In this document: positions 8,866-18,270 of the stretch, one piece after another | Position numbering within the stretch: the first letter of the stretch is position 1 | Layout: each line of letters opens with the position of its first letter | Source: Endomicrobiales bacterium | Lineage (GTDB): Bacteria > Elusimicrobiota > Endomicrobiia > Endomicrobiales > JAFGGC01 | Assembly: GCA_016930715.1 (NCBI GenBank) | Contig: JAFGGC010000027.1 | Location: forward strand, 1 to 64,000 | Length of the DNA: 64,000 nt | Reading direction: 5' to 3' | Notes under the pieces: generated by a model | Database searches by the model: none | What the model was told of the DNA's origin: nothing | Seen by the model: only the letters and a program-made list of their open reading frames with translations | Made by a program: the position numbers and the translations under genes

Positions 8866-9825
8866 ATGTATAAAAAGCTTTATCTCTTTATCCTTTTATT
8901 TTCCATCCTTGTTTCATCCGCAGTGACAATACAGGCCTTAGACGAAGAAGAGTTCATAACCGATTATCTATGGAAGAGGTTCGTGAGCCTAAAGGTCCCC
9001 GAACGGCCGAAAATAGTCCTGGTTCTCGGCGGCGGCGGGGCGAGGGGGCTGGCGCACATAGGGGTCCTTAAAGTTCTTGAAGAGGAAAAAGTTCCCGTCG
9101 ACATGGTGGTCGGCACGAGCGTCGGCGCGCTGATAGGCGCTCTTTACTGCGCCGGCGTGCCCATAGACCATATCGAAAAAATCGGCGAGACCGTAGGCTG
9201 GAATCAGGTAACCAACGTAAGGGAATCGACCATAATAAAACTCCTCGTTTCCGAAAAACTGATGTCGACCGAAAAGATGGAAAAATATCTGAACGAAAAA
9301 ATAGGCAACAAGCGCTTTGACGAGCTCAAGACACCGTTTGTCTGCTTAGCCACGGACCTTATGACTGGCGAAAAGATAATTTTGAGGGAGGGCGAGGTGG
9401 CGCTTGCCGCCCGCGCGAGTTCGACGATCCCGGGGGTATTCGACCCGGTGGAATACAGGCACCGCTTTTTAATTGACGGAGGGCTTTTCGACAACATACC
9501 CGTGGACGTGGCGAAGCTACTTGGGGGCGATTTCATAATCACTTCCGCGGTTTCAGCGGACATAGCAAAGAACAGCGTTTCAAACGTTTTTATGATACTC
9601 ACTCAGGCGATATACATACAGGGTAAGCACATGGACGCCGAAAGGCTGAAAGACTCTGATGTCATTATCCGGCCGCAGGTGAGCGAAGTCACCGCGGTGG
9701 ATCTCGGAAAAGGAAGGGAATGCATTGACGCCGGTATATCGGCCGCCAGGCAGACCGCGGCGCATATAAAACGGGAACTTATCGGGAAAGTCAGCACGGA
9801 TTTACTTTTCGGTGAAAGAGAATGA
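8866..9825 (+). CDS. Patatin-like phospholipase (RssA/YlbK type), exported
   Basis: 319 residues with an N-terminal hydrophobic signal (LFILLFSILVSSAVTIQA). The oxyanion loop is GGGGARGLAHIGVLKVLEE, the nucleophile elbow is VGTSVGALIGALY (G-T-S-V-G), and the catalytic aspartate lies in FLIDGGLFDNIPVD. The Ser-Asp dyad is therefore complete and lipid acyl hydrolase activity is expected, probably in the envelope. It overlaps the next gene by ATGA at 9822-9825. Confidence 0.9.
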   Translation: MYKKLYLFILLFSILVSSAVTIQALDEEEFITDYLWKRFVSLKVPERPKIVLVLGGGGARGLAHIGVLKVLEEEKVPVDMVVGTSVGALIGALYCAGVPIDHIEKIGETVGWNQVTNVRESTIIKLLVSEKLMSTEKMEKYLNEKIGNKRFDELKTPFVCLATDLMTGEKIILREGEVALAARASSTIPGVFDPVEYRHRFLIDGGLFDNIPVDVAKLLGGDFIITSAVSADIAKNSVSNVFMILTQAIYIQGKHMDAERLKDSDVIIRPQVSEVTAVDLGKGRECIDAGISAARQTAAHIKRELIGKVSTDLLFGERE

Positions 9826-10838
9826 AAAGAATTGTTATTGTTTTGACGGCAGTATTCTTAGGTGTTCTTGGCGTCGGTGATGTTTATTCCGATGACGCCT
9901 CAAGTAACGGCAAAGAGGAGCAAATGCTGGCCGAAAAGCTCTCAGGCATCAAGGGAAGGCCCGAGAGGCTCAATCTTTACTGGGAAACGATAAATGATCT
10001 GAAGAAGAAAGATGAGCTTGCGCGGGCGTTCAGGGTCATCCAGCGGGCGCTTGAGGAAGATTTCAGGAAGAAAGAGGAATTTGAGCTCCAGGTGGCCGGC
10101 GGGGACATATGCCTGGAACTGAAACAGTATGACGGAGCCATAGAATTTTACCGCGCGGCGGGTTATAACGACCTCAAGTCAGAAGTTTCCAGGCTGAAAC
10201 TCGCGCAGGTTTATGAAAAAAGCGAACTATATGAGCTGGCAATTCAGGAATATCTCGGGCTCATCAAAAGGAACCAGAAGTCCCTGAAGGCGAATTACGG
10301 GCTTGCATCGCTGTACCTCGAGAGAGGATACAACACCAAGGCGATGGAGTATTTCAGGCGGGCGCTCACCATCAAGCCCGACCCTGACATCTACAGAAAA
10401 ATGTCGGAATGCGCTGCAAGGTCCGGCGATCTTGAGCTGGCGCTGGTCATGCTTAAATCCATAATGCCGGAGAAATACAGTTACGACGATTTTATAAACC
10501 TCGGGCGACTTGCGGAAAAGCTGGGGAAAAAAGAGGAGGCGGAAAATTATTTTTCCCAGGCGATAAAGACGTCTCCGGAAAAGGCGGACGGCTACGTGGA
10601 CCTCGCGCTTTTTTACATAGAAGAGGGGAGATTCGTGCCGGCTGAAAAAATACTTCAAATTTGCCTTGATAAAACTCCGGATGAAGGTGCCCTTCATTTT
10701 CTTATGGGCCACATATATTATTTTCAGGACAGGAAGGGGGCCGCCCTGGCCGAACTAGACAAGGCGTACGGTTGCGCGAAGACAAATATGCTGAAAAAAT
10801 ATTCGGAAAAATTTAAAGCTTTCGTTCAGGGTCGGTAG
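9822..10838 (+). CDS. TPR-repeat protein with signal peptide
   Basis: 338 residues. The N-terminus (MKRIVIVLTAVFLGVLGVG) is a signal peptide. From about residue 60 onward there are roughly seven tetratricopeptide repeats, clearest at 'NYGLASLYLERGYNTKAMEY' and the matching segment 'YVDLALFYIEEGRFVPAEKI'. TPR arrays bind proteins; the partner is unknown. Translational coupling to the patatin gene suggests a shared envelope role. It ends 6 bp before a 12-G run and 50 bp before a terminator. Confidence 0.85.
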   Translation: MKRIVIVLTAVFLGVLGVGDVYSDDASSNGKEEQMLAEKLSGIKGRPERLNLYWETINDLKKKDELARAFRVIQRALEEDFRKKEEFELQVAGGDICLELKQYDGAIEFYRAAGYNDLKSEVSRLKLAQVYEKSELYELAIQEYLGLIKRNQKSLKANYGLASLYLERGYNTKAMEYFRRALTIKPDPDIYRKMSECAARSGDLELALVMLKSIMPEKYSYDDFINLGRLAEKLGKKEEAENYFSQAIKTSPEKADGYVDLALFYIEEGRFVPAEKILQICLDKTPDEGALHFLMGHIYYFQDRKGAALAELDKAYGCAKTNMLKKYSEKFKAFVQGR

Positions 10839-10843
10839 TTAAA

Positions 10844-10855
10844 GGGGGGGGGGGG
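10844..10855. repeat. Poly-G tract, 12 G
   Basis: Twelve consecutive G just after the TPR gene stop codon (TAG at 10836-10838). It is intergenic, so slippage would not alter a reading frame. Confidence 0.9.
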
Positions 10856-10887
10856 TATCGAGCCGGAGCCCGAATTATTCTTAAAAG

Positions 10888-10918
10888 AAAAAACATAGGT
10901 TTTGCGCCTATGTTTTTT
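10888..10918. terminator. Bidirectional intrinsic terminator
   Basis: The arm AAAAAACATAGG (10888-10899) pairs with CCTATGTTTTTT (10907-10918) across a 7-base loop. A-rich and U-rich flanks make it work in both directions. It separates the converging TPR gene (+) and FHA gene (-). Confidence 0.9.
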
Positions 10919-10945
10919 GTTTTACGGACCGGTCTGTCCTGACAG

Positions 10946-11668
10946 CTATTCCGCTTTTTCCTTCATCTGGAACAAGAATTTAATCCCGCCGACTTCTATC
11001 ACATCGCCGTCTTTGAGCTCAATTTGCCCGGATACGGTATTATTGTTGAGTTTGGGGTATCCTTCCTTTACGGCCGTTATCAAGTAGCTTGTAGGCCTTC
11101 TTGATATGAGTGCCGCGATGTCGGGCGCGAACATGCCTTTTATTTTTATCGCAGCGCTCTCGCCTTTTCCTATGTATGTGAGAAGGCCCGAGAGGACGTA
11201 TTCGTTCTGGTCAAGTTTGCCCTCTATTACCTTGAGGTTGCCGATCATTTCCTTCTTGCCCGGGCCTTGAGCTTCGGCGGCCGCCGCGGCTTTTGCCTTG
11301 GAGCTCATGACGACGGTTGCTTCGGAATCAATCGGTTGTTTTTGGGCCGGGGCCTGCGCTTCCGGCTGGTTTTGCTCGGCCTTTGGATCGACGAAAACGA
11401 TGGTGTGCTGGCCTATCAGTATGTTGTCGTTGTTCTTGAGCCCCGAGTTGATTATTTTCTTATCGTTCACGAAGGTGCCGTTGGTGCTCTGGAGGTCCTC
11501 GATGACGTAGGTCGCGCCCTGCTGCGTTATCTTCGCGTGGTGCCCGGATACGGCCATGTTGTCGATGACTATGTCGTTGTCCGGTTTTCTTCCGATGGTG
11601 ATCGGTGTCTTTTCGGCGGGAATCTCTTTAATCACCGCCGCGTGGAATTTTAAAAGTAGTTTAGGCAT
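10946..11668 (-). CDS. FHA-domain phosphothreonine-binding protein
   Basis: The ATG at 11668, with AGAGG just upstream, gives 240 residues; a GTG two codons earlier is possible. A canonical FHA domain occupies about residues 5-95 with TIGRKPDNDIVID, VSGHHAKI and LQSTNGTFVN, which supply the phosphothreonine-binding Arg, Ser/His and Asn. An Ala/Gln-rich linker contains SEATVVMSS, a plausible phosphoacceptor threonine. The C-terminal third (LLTYIGKGESAAIKIKG, then IELKDGDVIEVGG) looks like a second, degenerate FHA fold. It is last in an operon with the kinase and phosphatase and is likely their adaptor or substrate. Confidence 0.88.
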   Translation of the reverse strand: MPKLLLKFHAAVIKEIPAEKTPITIGRKPDNDIVIDNMAVSGHHAKITQQGATYVIEDLQSTNGTFVNDKKIINSGLKNNDNILIGQHTIVFVDPKAEQNQPEAQAPAQKQPIDSEATVVMSSKAKAAAAAEAQGPGKKEMIGNLKVIEGKLDQNEYVLSGLLTYIGKGESAAIKIKGMFAPDIAALISRRPTSYLITAVKEGYPKLNNNTVSGQIELKDGDVIEVGGIKFLFQMKEKAE

Positions 11669-11682
11669 AGTCACCTCTTAAA

Positions 11683-12504
11683 TTATACCGTTTTTGCCAC
11701 GGATTTAAGGAATTTCTTCCAAAAATTTTCAGATTTCTTTTGAAGGATTATAACGGTTATGTTGTCTCTCCCGCCCGCCTCCTTCGCTAGTTCTATGAGC
11801 TTTGTCGTTATCTCCTCGCAGTTTTCGGCGGATTTCAGGATTTCGGATATTTTATCATCCGGGACCATCCTGGTAAGCCCGTCGGAACAGAGAAGAAGGT
11901 AATCGTCGTCGAAAGCTTCTATTTCGGCCGTATCGACTTTAACGTCTTCCGAAGTCCCGAGCGCCCGCGTGAGGATATTCTTGAATTCAGACTGTTCGGC
12001 GTCGGCGGAAGAAATGAGCCCTTTGTCTACCTGTTCCTGGACCAGGGAATGGTCCACGGTCAACTGCTGCAGATGGCCGTGCCGGAAAAGGTATATCCTT
12101 GAATCGCCGACCCAGGCGATGTGATAGTGGTTATCCTCCGAGTGCAGCGCGACGAGCGTCGTTCCCATCCCTTGGTTCTGCGAGTAGCCCTGGCTTGCCT
12201 CGTATATTACCCTGTTCGCCAGGCGTATGGCCGAAATCAGATGGTTGGCGGCCTGCGATATGTTGGGGTTATTTTCTCCGTACATGACCTGTGTCGCGTC
12301 GGATTTTTTGCTTCTGGTGAGGGAATCCTTGAAGTTCTTTGAGGTTATCTCGCAAGCCATCCTGCTCGCCACCTCACCGGAGTTGTGCCCGCCCATGCCG
12401 TCGGCCACTATGTAAAGCTCCAATTCCCTGTCGGTGAAGAGGGAGTCTTCATTATTGGTCCTTACGTTTCCAACATCCGTTTTGGCCGAAAATTCAATTG
12501 CCAT
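11683..12504 (-). CDS. PP2C-family Ser/Thr protein phosphatase
   Basis: 273 residues. Metal-binding motifs are complete: RTNNEDS near residue 17, VADGMGGHNSGEVAS near 33-47, AWVGDSRIYLFR and LLLCSDGLTRMV in the middle, and GGRDNITVIIL near the end. The final 20 residues are basic and lack a transmembrane segment, so it is cytoplasmic. It sits between the kinase and FHA genes and is expected to reverse the kinase's phosphorylations. Confidence 0.92.
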   Translation of the reverse strand: MAIEFSAKTDVGNVRTNNEDSLFTDRELELYIVADGMGGHNSGEVASRMACEITSKNFKDSLTRSKKSDATQVMYGENNPNISQAANHLISAIRLANRVIYEASQGYSQNQGMGTTLVALHSEDNHYHIAWVGDSRIYLFRHGHLQQLTVDHSLVQEQVDKGLISSADAEQSEFKNILTRALGTSEDVKVDTAEIEAFDDDYLLLCSDGLTRMVPDDKISEILKSAENCEEITTKLIELAKEAGGRDNITVIILQKKSENFWKKFLKSVAKTV

Positions 12505-12533
12505 TTTTTGATCTCTGGAACCGCCGGTGGCAA

Positions 12534-15038
12534 CTATGCCGTTTTCGCCTGGCAGTCCGCTATGTCTTTTGCGACTTCAGCCCCGTTCTGGTAGCGCGTG
12601 TCCGGATTTTTCTCCAAGAGCTTGTCTATGACCGCCACCACGCAGTCGGGCGCGTTCGGGTTCTTTTCCTTTATGTTCGGGTGTTTTTCGCTCGATATCT
12701 TGAACAGAAGCGCCGCTATGCTGTCCCCTTCGAAGGGTTTCTCGCCCAGAAGCATCTCGTAGAACATTACACCCATCGAGAAAAGGTCGCTTCTTCCGTC
12801 CACCTTTTTGCCGGCCAGCTGTTCGGGCGACATATAACTGGGCGTGCCGAGCACGGTTCCGGTGGCGGTTTTGGACGAGGCCTGGATCCTTGCAATGCCG
12901 AAATCGGTAACGCGAAGGGCCCCGTCTTTTAGAAGCATGATGTTGGCGGGCTTTATGTCCCTGTGTATGACGCCGAGCTTGTGGGCGTAATCGAGACCTT
13001 CCGCAATCTTGCGCATGTAGTCGAGAAGCGTCGCCAGGGGAAGGAGGTTTGTTTTGTCCGTGTATTTTTTAAGGTCTTCTCCTTCAAGGAGCTCCATCGC
13101 TATGTACGAGATGTCGTGGTCTTCGCCAGCGTCGTATATTTTTATGATGTTGGGATGGTTGAGGTTCCCGGCGGATTCCGCTTCCCTGAAAAACCTTTCC
13201 TTGATGGATTTCATGTTCGCTTCGTCAACGTCGTCGTCGAAACGCAGGGTTTTTATCGCGACCTGCCTGTTTATCTTGGGGTCCTTGCCGAGGTAAACCG
13301 TACCCATCGCGCCGTGCCCGAGTTCCTTCACTATCTCGTATCGGCCTAGCGTCGGTACCGTGGCCCCGGCCCCTTCGAGTATGACGGTGCCTTCGCCGCC
13401 TTTCTTGCCGCCGATGCCGCCGAACACCGCGCCGTCGGACGCGGCCTTCAGCTGTTTCACCCTCTCGTCTATGCCCTTGAACTTATGGTCCACGGTCTGG
13501 ATGTGCTCGTATACCGAAACGGCCTTGTTGTACTGGCGTTTGCGCTCGAAGTCCAGCGCGAGGTTGTACAGGAGGTCCTTGAGCTGGTCGTCTATGGGGC
13601 ACTTGCGGAATTTCTCGAAGGCCATGTCGAGTATTCCCTGCCCCTGGAAGGACAGTCCGAGCATTTTGTTGGTTTCTATCGCGCTCGCTTCAACGAGCTC
13701 TTTTTTCTTTTCCGTTACGAAAAAGCGTTTGGACGTTATTATGATATATCCCGACGTGAGAAGAAACAGCGGGTAGAATATCTTTATCCAGTAGCCCTCC
13801 GACATGAAAAAGTACGTTCCGGCGCCGGCTATCGCGGCAAGAAAAACAAAGGACAGGAGCGAGCCCAGGAACGCTTTCAGGCGGGGAAGTAGGAAGGTTA
13901 TGAAAAGCCCGATGAAGGCTATCATTCCGAGTTCCGCGTTGTTCGCCCACGCGGGCCGTGTTATGTGATTATCGTGGAGGATATTCTGTATGATGTTGGC
14001 GGTTATGTCTATTCCGGGTATGTTGTGGCCTATTGGGGTGACATTCAGGTCGACGACGCCGGTCGCCATCAGGCCCAGAAGCACAATCTTGCCTTTAAGC
14101 GCGCCCGGGTCCACCTTGTCGTTTATCACGTCGAAAAAGGAGTAATACGGGAACGTGCCAAGAGGGCCGTTGAAGTTGATGAGCATGCGGTTCAGGGTGT
14201 CAAGGGGTATGACCGCCCTCCCGATGGACATCGATTGGCCTATCACGAGTTTTACGTCCTCCATTCCGAGGCCGAGGTACTGACGCACTATTTGGACGGC
14301 GAAAGACGGATAGAAATCGCCCGCGTACTGCATGGAGGGTATCTCGTTCCTTATGATGCCGTCGGGGTCGGGCACGAGGTTCACGTGGCCGATTCCGGGG
14401 GACCTGTCGGAAAAAATCGAAAGCGGTACTGCGGGGTCGTGGCCTTCCATTAAAGGGAATTCCTGCACGCCCTCTATCTGGGTCAGGGTATGGGAAGAGA
14501 GAATGGGTTCCGCGCTGCCTAAAGTCGGCCCCATGACAAAATACATCGGAAGTATGACGTTTTTCGCGTTTTCGAGGGTGTCTTTGAGTTTGGTGTCGTT
14601 GTCAAGGCGGACCTCGGCCTGGTCGAGCTCCCCGTTTATTTTTTTAAGGATTTGTTTGACGTCGGACCGTCTGGTGTGTATTCCGGACACGATGTTTTTG
14701 AGATTTTTTATTTCGACAAGCCCCTGGTTTTTTTCTTCCTCGGTGAAAAGGATATTGAGGCCGATAACCTTGGCGCCGGCAGCGTTGACCGCGTTTATGC
14801 CTTCGGCTATCATTGCGCGCGGCCAGGGCCACCTGCCGAGTTTTGAGATGGAGTCGTCATCTATCACGACAAGAGCGATCTCGTTGCCAGGGTTCGGGTT
14901 CTGCCTCAGGAAAGAGCGCCAATCGTATGTTTTGAGTTCGAGGGACTCAAAGAAATCAAACTGAAGGAAGAATGCCCCAATGGTGACTAGGGTAAGAACC
15001 AGCCCGATCGTTATATCGGATAGGAAAAATTTCTTCAT
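12534..15038 (-). CDS. CHASE2-TPR-Ser/Thr protein kinase, membrane receptor
   Basis: 834 residues. A signal anchor at about 9-27 precedes an extracytoplasmic CHASE2 domain (about 30-360, including ELKTYDWRSFLR and GKIVLLGLMATGV). Three membrane helices follow at about 367-436, then a TPR-like stretch (450-530) and a Hanks-type kinase (566-834). Kinase motifs are intact: G-loop GHGAMG (574-579), VAIK with Lys596, HRDIKPAN with Asp694, DFG at 712-714 and SPE in the activation loop. TVILEG at 551-556, just before the kinase, resembles the TVVM motif of the FHA protein. It heads the minus-strand operon. Confidence 0.93.
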   Translation of the reverse strand: MKKFFLSDITIGLVLTLVTIGAFFLQFDFFESLELKTYDWRSFLRQNPNPGNEIALVVIDDDSISKLGRWPWPRAMIAEGINAVNAAGAKVIGLNILFTEEEKNQGLVEIKNLKNIVSGIHTRRSDVKQILKKINGELDQAEVRLDNDTKLKDTLENAKNVILPMYFVMGPTLGSAEPILSSHTLTQIEGVQEFPLMEGHDPAVPLSIFSDRSPGIGHVNLVPDPDGIIRNEIPSMQYAGDFYPSFAVQIVRQYLGLGMEDVKLVIGQSMSIGRAVIPLDTLNRMLINFNGPLGTFPYYSFFDVINDKVDPGALKGKIVLLGLMATGVVDLNVTPIGHNIPGIDITANIIQNILHDNHITRPAWANNAELGMIAFIGLFITFLLPRLKAFLGSLLSFVFLAAIAGAGTYFFMSEGYWIKIFYPLFLLTSGYIIITSKRFFVTEKKKELVEASAIETNKMLGLSFQGQGILDMAFEKFRKCPIDDQLKDLLYNLALDFERKRQYNKAVSVYEHIQTVDHKFKGIDERVKQLKAASDGAVFGGIGGKKGGEGTVILEGAGATVPTLGRYEIVKELGHGAMGTVYLGKDPKINRQVAIKTLRFDDDVDEANMKSIKERFFREAESAGNLNHPNIIKIYDAGEDHDISYIAMELLEGEDLKKYTDKTNLLPLATLLDYMRKIAEGLDYAHKLGVIHRDIKPANIMLLKDGALRVTDFGIARIQASSKTATGTVLGTPSYMSPEQLAGKKVDGRSDLFSMGVMFYEMLLGEKPFEGDSIAALLFKISSEKHPNIKEKNPNAPDCVVAVIDKLLEKNPDTRYQNGAEVAKDIADCQAKTA

Positions 15039-15066
15039 TTTATAGTTTCAAATTGAATGCAAAACA

Positions 15067-15096
15067 ATTATAACAAAATAATCTTTTTTAAGTCAA
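15067..15096 (-). promoter_or_regulatory. Sigma70-type promoter for kinase-phosphatase-FHA operon
   Basis: Read on the minus strand, TTGACT (15096-15091) and TATAAT (15072-15067) are 18 bp apart, about 30 bp from the kinase start. The surrounding DNA is strongly AT-rich. Confidence 0.7.
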
Positions 15097-15120
15097 GGAC
15101 TTTATTAAATTAAGTCTTTA

Positions 15121-15149
15121 TTGACAAAAGGCCTCAAAATTGATAGCAT
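15121..15149 (+). promoter_or_regulatory. Sigma70-type promoter for lysA-dap operon
   Basis: TTGACA (15121-15126) with TAGCAT (15144-15149) after 17 bp. It points away from the kinase promoter, so the 233-bp intergenic region is a divergent promoter. About 120 nt of leader precede lysA, and I recognise no known riboswitch in it. Confidence 0.55.
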
Positions 15150-15271
15150 TATCCGGCTGAATTTGTTTTATGTTCAGTTGTGGCGTCCCAATCAACCCCG
15201 GCCGCCTTAAAATCAAATCAGGAACATGCTGAATTTACAGTGTATTTGTTGATATGTGAGGAAGACCGCAT

Positions 15272-16507
15272 ATGTTGAATTACAGAAATAACAGGTTGTT
15301 TGTTGAGGGTGTTCCCGTTTCAAGATTGGGCAAGCGGTTCGGCACCCCTCTGTTCATTTACTCAAAGAAAAGGATTGAGGACAACTACAACGCCTATAGA
15401 AATGCGTTTTCGTCCGTGAAGAACCTTATATGTTTTGCCAACAAGTCGAATTCTAACCGCGCGCTTTTAAAGATTCTGAAAAACCTCGGCTCAGGCGTTG
15501 ATATTACTTCCGGCGGCGAACTTTACAGGGCGCTTGATGCCGGTTTTAACCCGAAAAAGATAGTCTATGCGGGCATCGGAAAGACCGAGGCCGAGATAAT
15601 CTACGCCTTAAAGAGCGACATCCTGATGTTCAATGTCGAATCCATCGAGGAACTCGAGCTCTTGAACCGCGCGGCTGGCCGGCTCAAGAAAAAGGCGCTG
15701 ATAGCTTTCAGGATAAATCCGAACGTCGATCCGCACACGCACCACTATATTACAACCGGAAAGAGCGGTTCGAAGTTCGGCATACCTTACGAACAGGCTG
15801 TCGCTTTTTACTGCTACGCCACGACGCTTGAGAACATAGAGCCCGCGGGCATACACTGCCACATAGGTTCGCAGATAACGGAAGTGAAGCCGTTTCTGCT
15901 TGCGGCAAAAAGGGTGAAGAAGATAATCGACGAGCTTTCCCTCTGCGGAATAAGAATCAGGTATGCGGACCTCGGCGGAGGGCTTGGCATACGCTACAGG
16001 AACGAAAACGCTCCGACGCCGAAGGGCCTGGCAAGGGCGCTTTCGGGGGTTTTAAAGGGTTTCAGGGGAACGATAATACTTGAGCCCGGCAGGTCGATCG
16101 TGGGCGATACCTGCGTACTTTTGTCGCAGGTTACGTATAGAAAGAGGGTCGCGGACAAGAACTACCTAATAGTCGATGCCGGCATGAACGACCTCATAAG
16201 GCCGACTCTTTACGAGGCTTACCACGACATAGTGCCTGCCGAGCGGCCGGCAAGGGCCAAAGTGCGCCTGGATGTTGTCGGGCCCATCTGCGAAACGGGC
16301 GATTTCATAGGAAAGGACAGAATGCTTCCCTGGCTAGGGCAGGGGGAGTTCCTCGCCGCGAAATGCGCCGGGGCCTACGGTTTTTCTATGTCGTCGCAGT
16401 ACAACTCAAGGACGCGCGCCGCGGAAGTGCTCGTAGACGGTTCGAAGGCCGTCCTGATAAGAAAAAGGGAAACCTACGCCGACCTCGTTTCAAAAGAGAG
16501 ACGGTAA
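15272..16507 (+). CDS. lysA: Diaminopimelate decarboxylase
   Basis: 411 residues of the fold-III PLP family; it makes lysine from meso-DAP. The PLP lysine lies in LICFANKSNSNRALL, and HCHIGSQ, YADLGGGLGIRY, EPGRSIVG, GPICETGD and GAYGFSMSSQYNSR are all family motifs. The start at 15272 gives the usual N-terminus (LFVEGVPVSRLGKRFGTPLF). Its stop (TAA, 16505-16507) shares a base with the dapF ATG. Confidence 0.93.
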   Translation: MLNYRNNRLFVEGVPVSRLGKRFGTPLFIYSKKRIEDNYNAYRNAFSSVKNLICFANKSNSNRALLKILKNLGSGVDITSGGELYRALDAGFNPKKIVYAGIGKTEAEIIYALKSDILMFNVESIEELELLNRAAGRLKKKALIAFRINPNVDPHTHHYITTGKSGSKFGIPYEQAVAFYCYATTLENIEPAGIHCHIGSQITEVKPFLLAAKRVKKIIDELSLCGIRIRYADLGGGLGIRYRNENAPTPKGLARALSGVLKGFRGTIILEPGRSIVGDTCVLLSQVTYRKRVADKNYLIVDAGMNDLIRPTLYEAYHDIVPAERPARAKVRLDVVGPICETGDFIGKDRMLPWLGQGEFLAAKCAGAYGFSMSSQYNSRTRAAEVLVDGSKAVLIRKRETYADLVSKERR

Positions 16508-17331
16508 TGAAGAAGATAAATTTCTGCAAAATAACTGCCGCGGGCAACGACTTCATAATGATAGACAACAGGAAGAAGGCGATGCCCAGGGACCTGCCTT
16601 CCGCGGCGAAAAAACTCTGCCACAGGCAGTTTTCCGTGGGCGCGGACGGCATGATACTGCTTGAGAACTCGGTCAAAGCGGATTTCAGGATGAGATACTT
16701 CAACGCGGACGGTTCCGCGGCCGCGATGTGCGGCAACGGGGGGCGCTCGATCTCGCGCTTCGCGCATCTTCTGGGTGTCGCGGGCAAAAAAATGGTTTTT
16801 GAAACAGATGCCGGGCTCGTGCGCTCCGAAATTCTTGGCAAGAACGTCAAGCTCGGGCTCTACGAGCCCAGGGACGCCAGGATAGATTTTACCCTTAGGG
16901 TTGAGCGCAGGGAGTTCGACGTTTCCTTCATAAACACGGGCGTTCCTCATACGGTTTTATTCGTTAACGACATAGAAAAAGCCGACGTGGTAAGCCTCGG
17001 GAGAATGATAAGGTATCACAGGGAATTCGCTCCCGCCGGCACGAACGTCAATTTCGTCCAGAAAAAAGACGCGCACAGCATATGGGTGAGAACGTACGAA
17101 CGCGGAGTGGAAGGCGAGACTCTTGCCTGCGGGACGGGCGTCACCGCAAGCGCGATAGTATCCGGGCTCAAGGGCATAGTCAAACCGCCGGTTGACTGCA
17201 TTACGAAAGGCGGCTATACTTTAAGGGTGTCGTACGGCATAAACGAGGAAGGCGATTTCGTGTCGCTGGTTTCAAACGTCTATCTTGAGGGCCCGGCAGA
17301 AGTGGCGTTCAGGGGCGAAGTCGAGCTGTAA
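16507..17331 (+). CDS. dapF: Diaminopimelate epimerase
   Basis: An ATG at 16507 overlapping the lysA stop gives 274 residues starting MKKINFCKITAAGNDFIMID, as in the family. Both catalytic cysteines are present: the first in AAMCGNGGRS and the second in LACGTGVTAS. DapF interconverts LL- and meso-DAP for lysine and peptidoglycan. The first motif reads CGNGGRS where CGNG-x-RC/R is usual, a minor variant. Confidence 0.92.
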   Translation: MKKINFCKITAAGNDFIMIDNRKKAMPRDLPSAAKKLCHRQFSVGADGMILLENSVKADFRMRYFNADGSAAAMCGNGGRSISRFAHLLGVAGKKMVFETDAGLVRSEILGKNVKLGLYEPRDARIDFTLRVERREFDVSFINTGVPHTVLFVNDIEKADVVSLGRMIRYHREFAPAGTNVNFVQKKDAHSIWVRTYERGVEGETLACGTGVTASAIVSGLKGIVKPPVDCITKGGYTLRVSYGINEEGDFVSLVSNVYLEGPAEVAFRGEVEL

Positions 17332-17370
17332 ATCAGAATTTTCGGGAATGGAAAAAGGAGTTGATGAGTC

Positions 17371-18255
17371 ATGACGGTTTTCAAGGGTTCATACGTGGCG
17401 TTGGTAACGCCTTTTGACAAGAATAACAGAGTGGATGCGGACAAATTGAAGGAACTCGTGGAATTCCACGTGAAGCACGGCACGTCCGGCATTGTTCCCT
17501 GCGGAACGACTGGCGAATCCGCGACTCTTTCGCATGAGGAGCACTCGCACGTCATAGAGGTCGTGGTCAAGGCCGCCAACAAGAGGGTCAAGGTCATCGG
17601 CGGTACTGGGTCGAATTCGACCGACGAGGCGATATCGCTCTCGAAGTTCGCCGAGAAGGCCGGCGCCGACGGGATACTCCTTGTTTCCCCGTACTATAAC
17701 AAGCCCACCCAGAAGGGGCTTTACCTTCATTTCAAGGAAGTGGCGGATTCCGTCAAGATACCGGTAATACTTTATAACATCGCTTCCAGAACGGCGGTGA
17801 ATATCGAACCGCAGACTTTTGTAAGGATAGCTTCGGCGTGCAGGAACGTCATAGCGGTAAAGGAGGCCTCTGGTTCACTCGACCAGATGTCGCAGGTACA
17901 CGCGGCCTGTCCCGGCATGGATATGTTGTCGGGCGACGATTCGCTGACCCTGCCGCTTCTTTCCGTCGGAGGCACCGGCGTTATATCCGTCGTCGCGAAC
18001 ATCGCGCCGAAGGATGTCGCAGATATGATATCGGCTTATTTGAAGGGGGACGTCAAAAAGGCGCAGGAGCTTCACTACAAGCTTCTTCCGCTCGTCAAGG
18101 CGATGTTCATCGAGACAAACCCTATCCCCGTCAAGACGGCGATGGAGATGATGGGGATGTGCTCCGGCGCCTTGAGGCTGCCGATGTGCGAGATGGAACC
18201 GGCTAACAAGACCAAACTCGAAAAGGCCCTGAAGGATTACGGGCTTCTGAAGTAA
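17371..18255 (+). CDS. dapA: 4-hydroxy-tetrahydrodipicolinate synthase
   Basis: 294 residues, standard length. GTTGESATLSHEEH and SPYYNKPTQKGLYLHF are the two signatures, YNIASRTAVNI holds the tyrosine region, and the Schiff-base lysine lies in VIAVKEASGSL. It condenses pyruvate and aspartate semialdehyde, the first committed step to DAP. AAGGAG precedes the start by about 12 bases. Confidence 0.95.
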   Translation: MTVFKGSYVALVTPFDKNNRVDADKLKELVEFHVKHGTSGIVPCGTTGESATLSHEEHSHVIEVVVKAANKRVKVIGGTGSNSTDEAISLSKFAEKAGADGILLVSPYYNKPTQKGLYLHFKEVADSVKIPVILYNIASRTAVNIEPQTFVRIASACRNVIAVKEASGSLDQMSQVHAACPGMDMLSGDDSLTLPLLSVGGTGVISVVANIAPKDVADMISAYLKGDVKKAQELHYKLLPLVKAMFIETNPIPVKTAMEMMGMCSGALRLPMCEMEPANKTKLEKALKDYGLLK

Positions 18256-18270
18256 AAGAGGAGTGATAGC

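Noticed and set aside
15150-15271. Lysine riboswitch upstream of lysA
   Set aside because: The leader of about 120 nt is too short and shows none of the lysine aptamer core.
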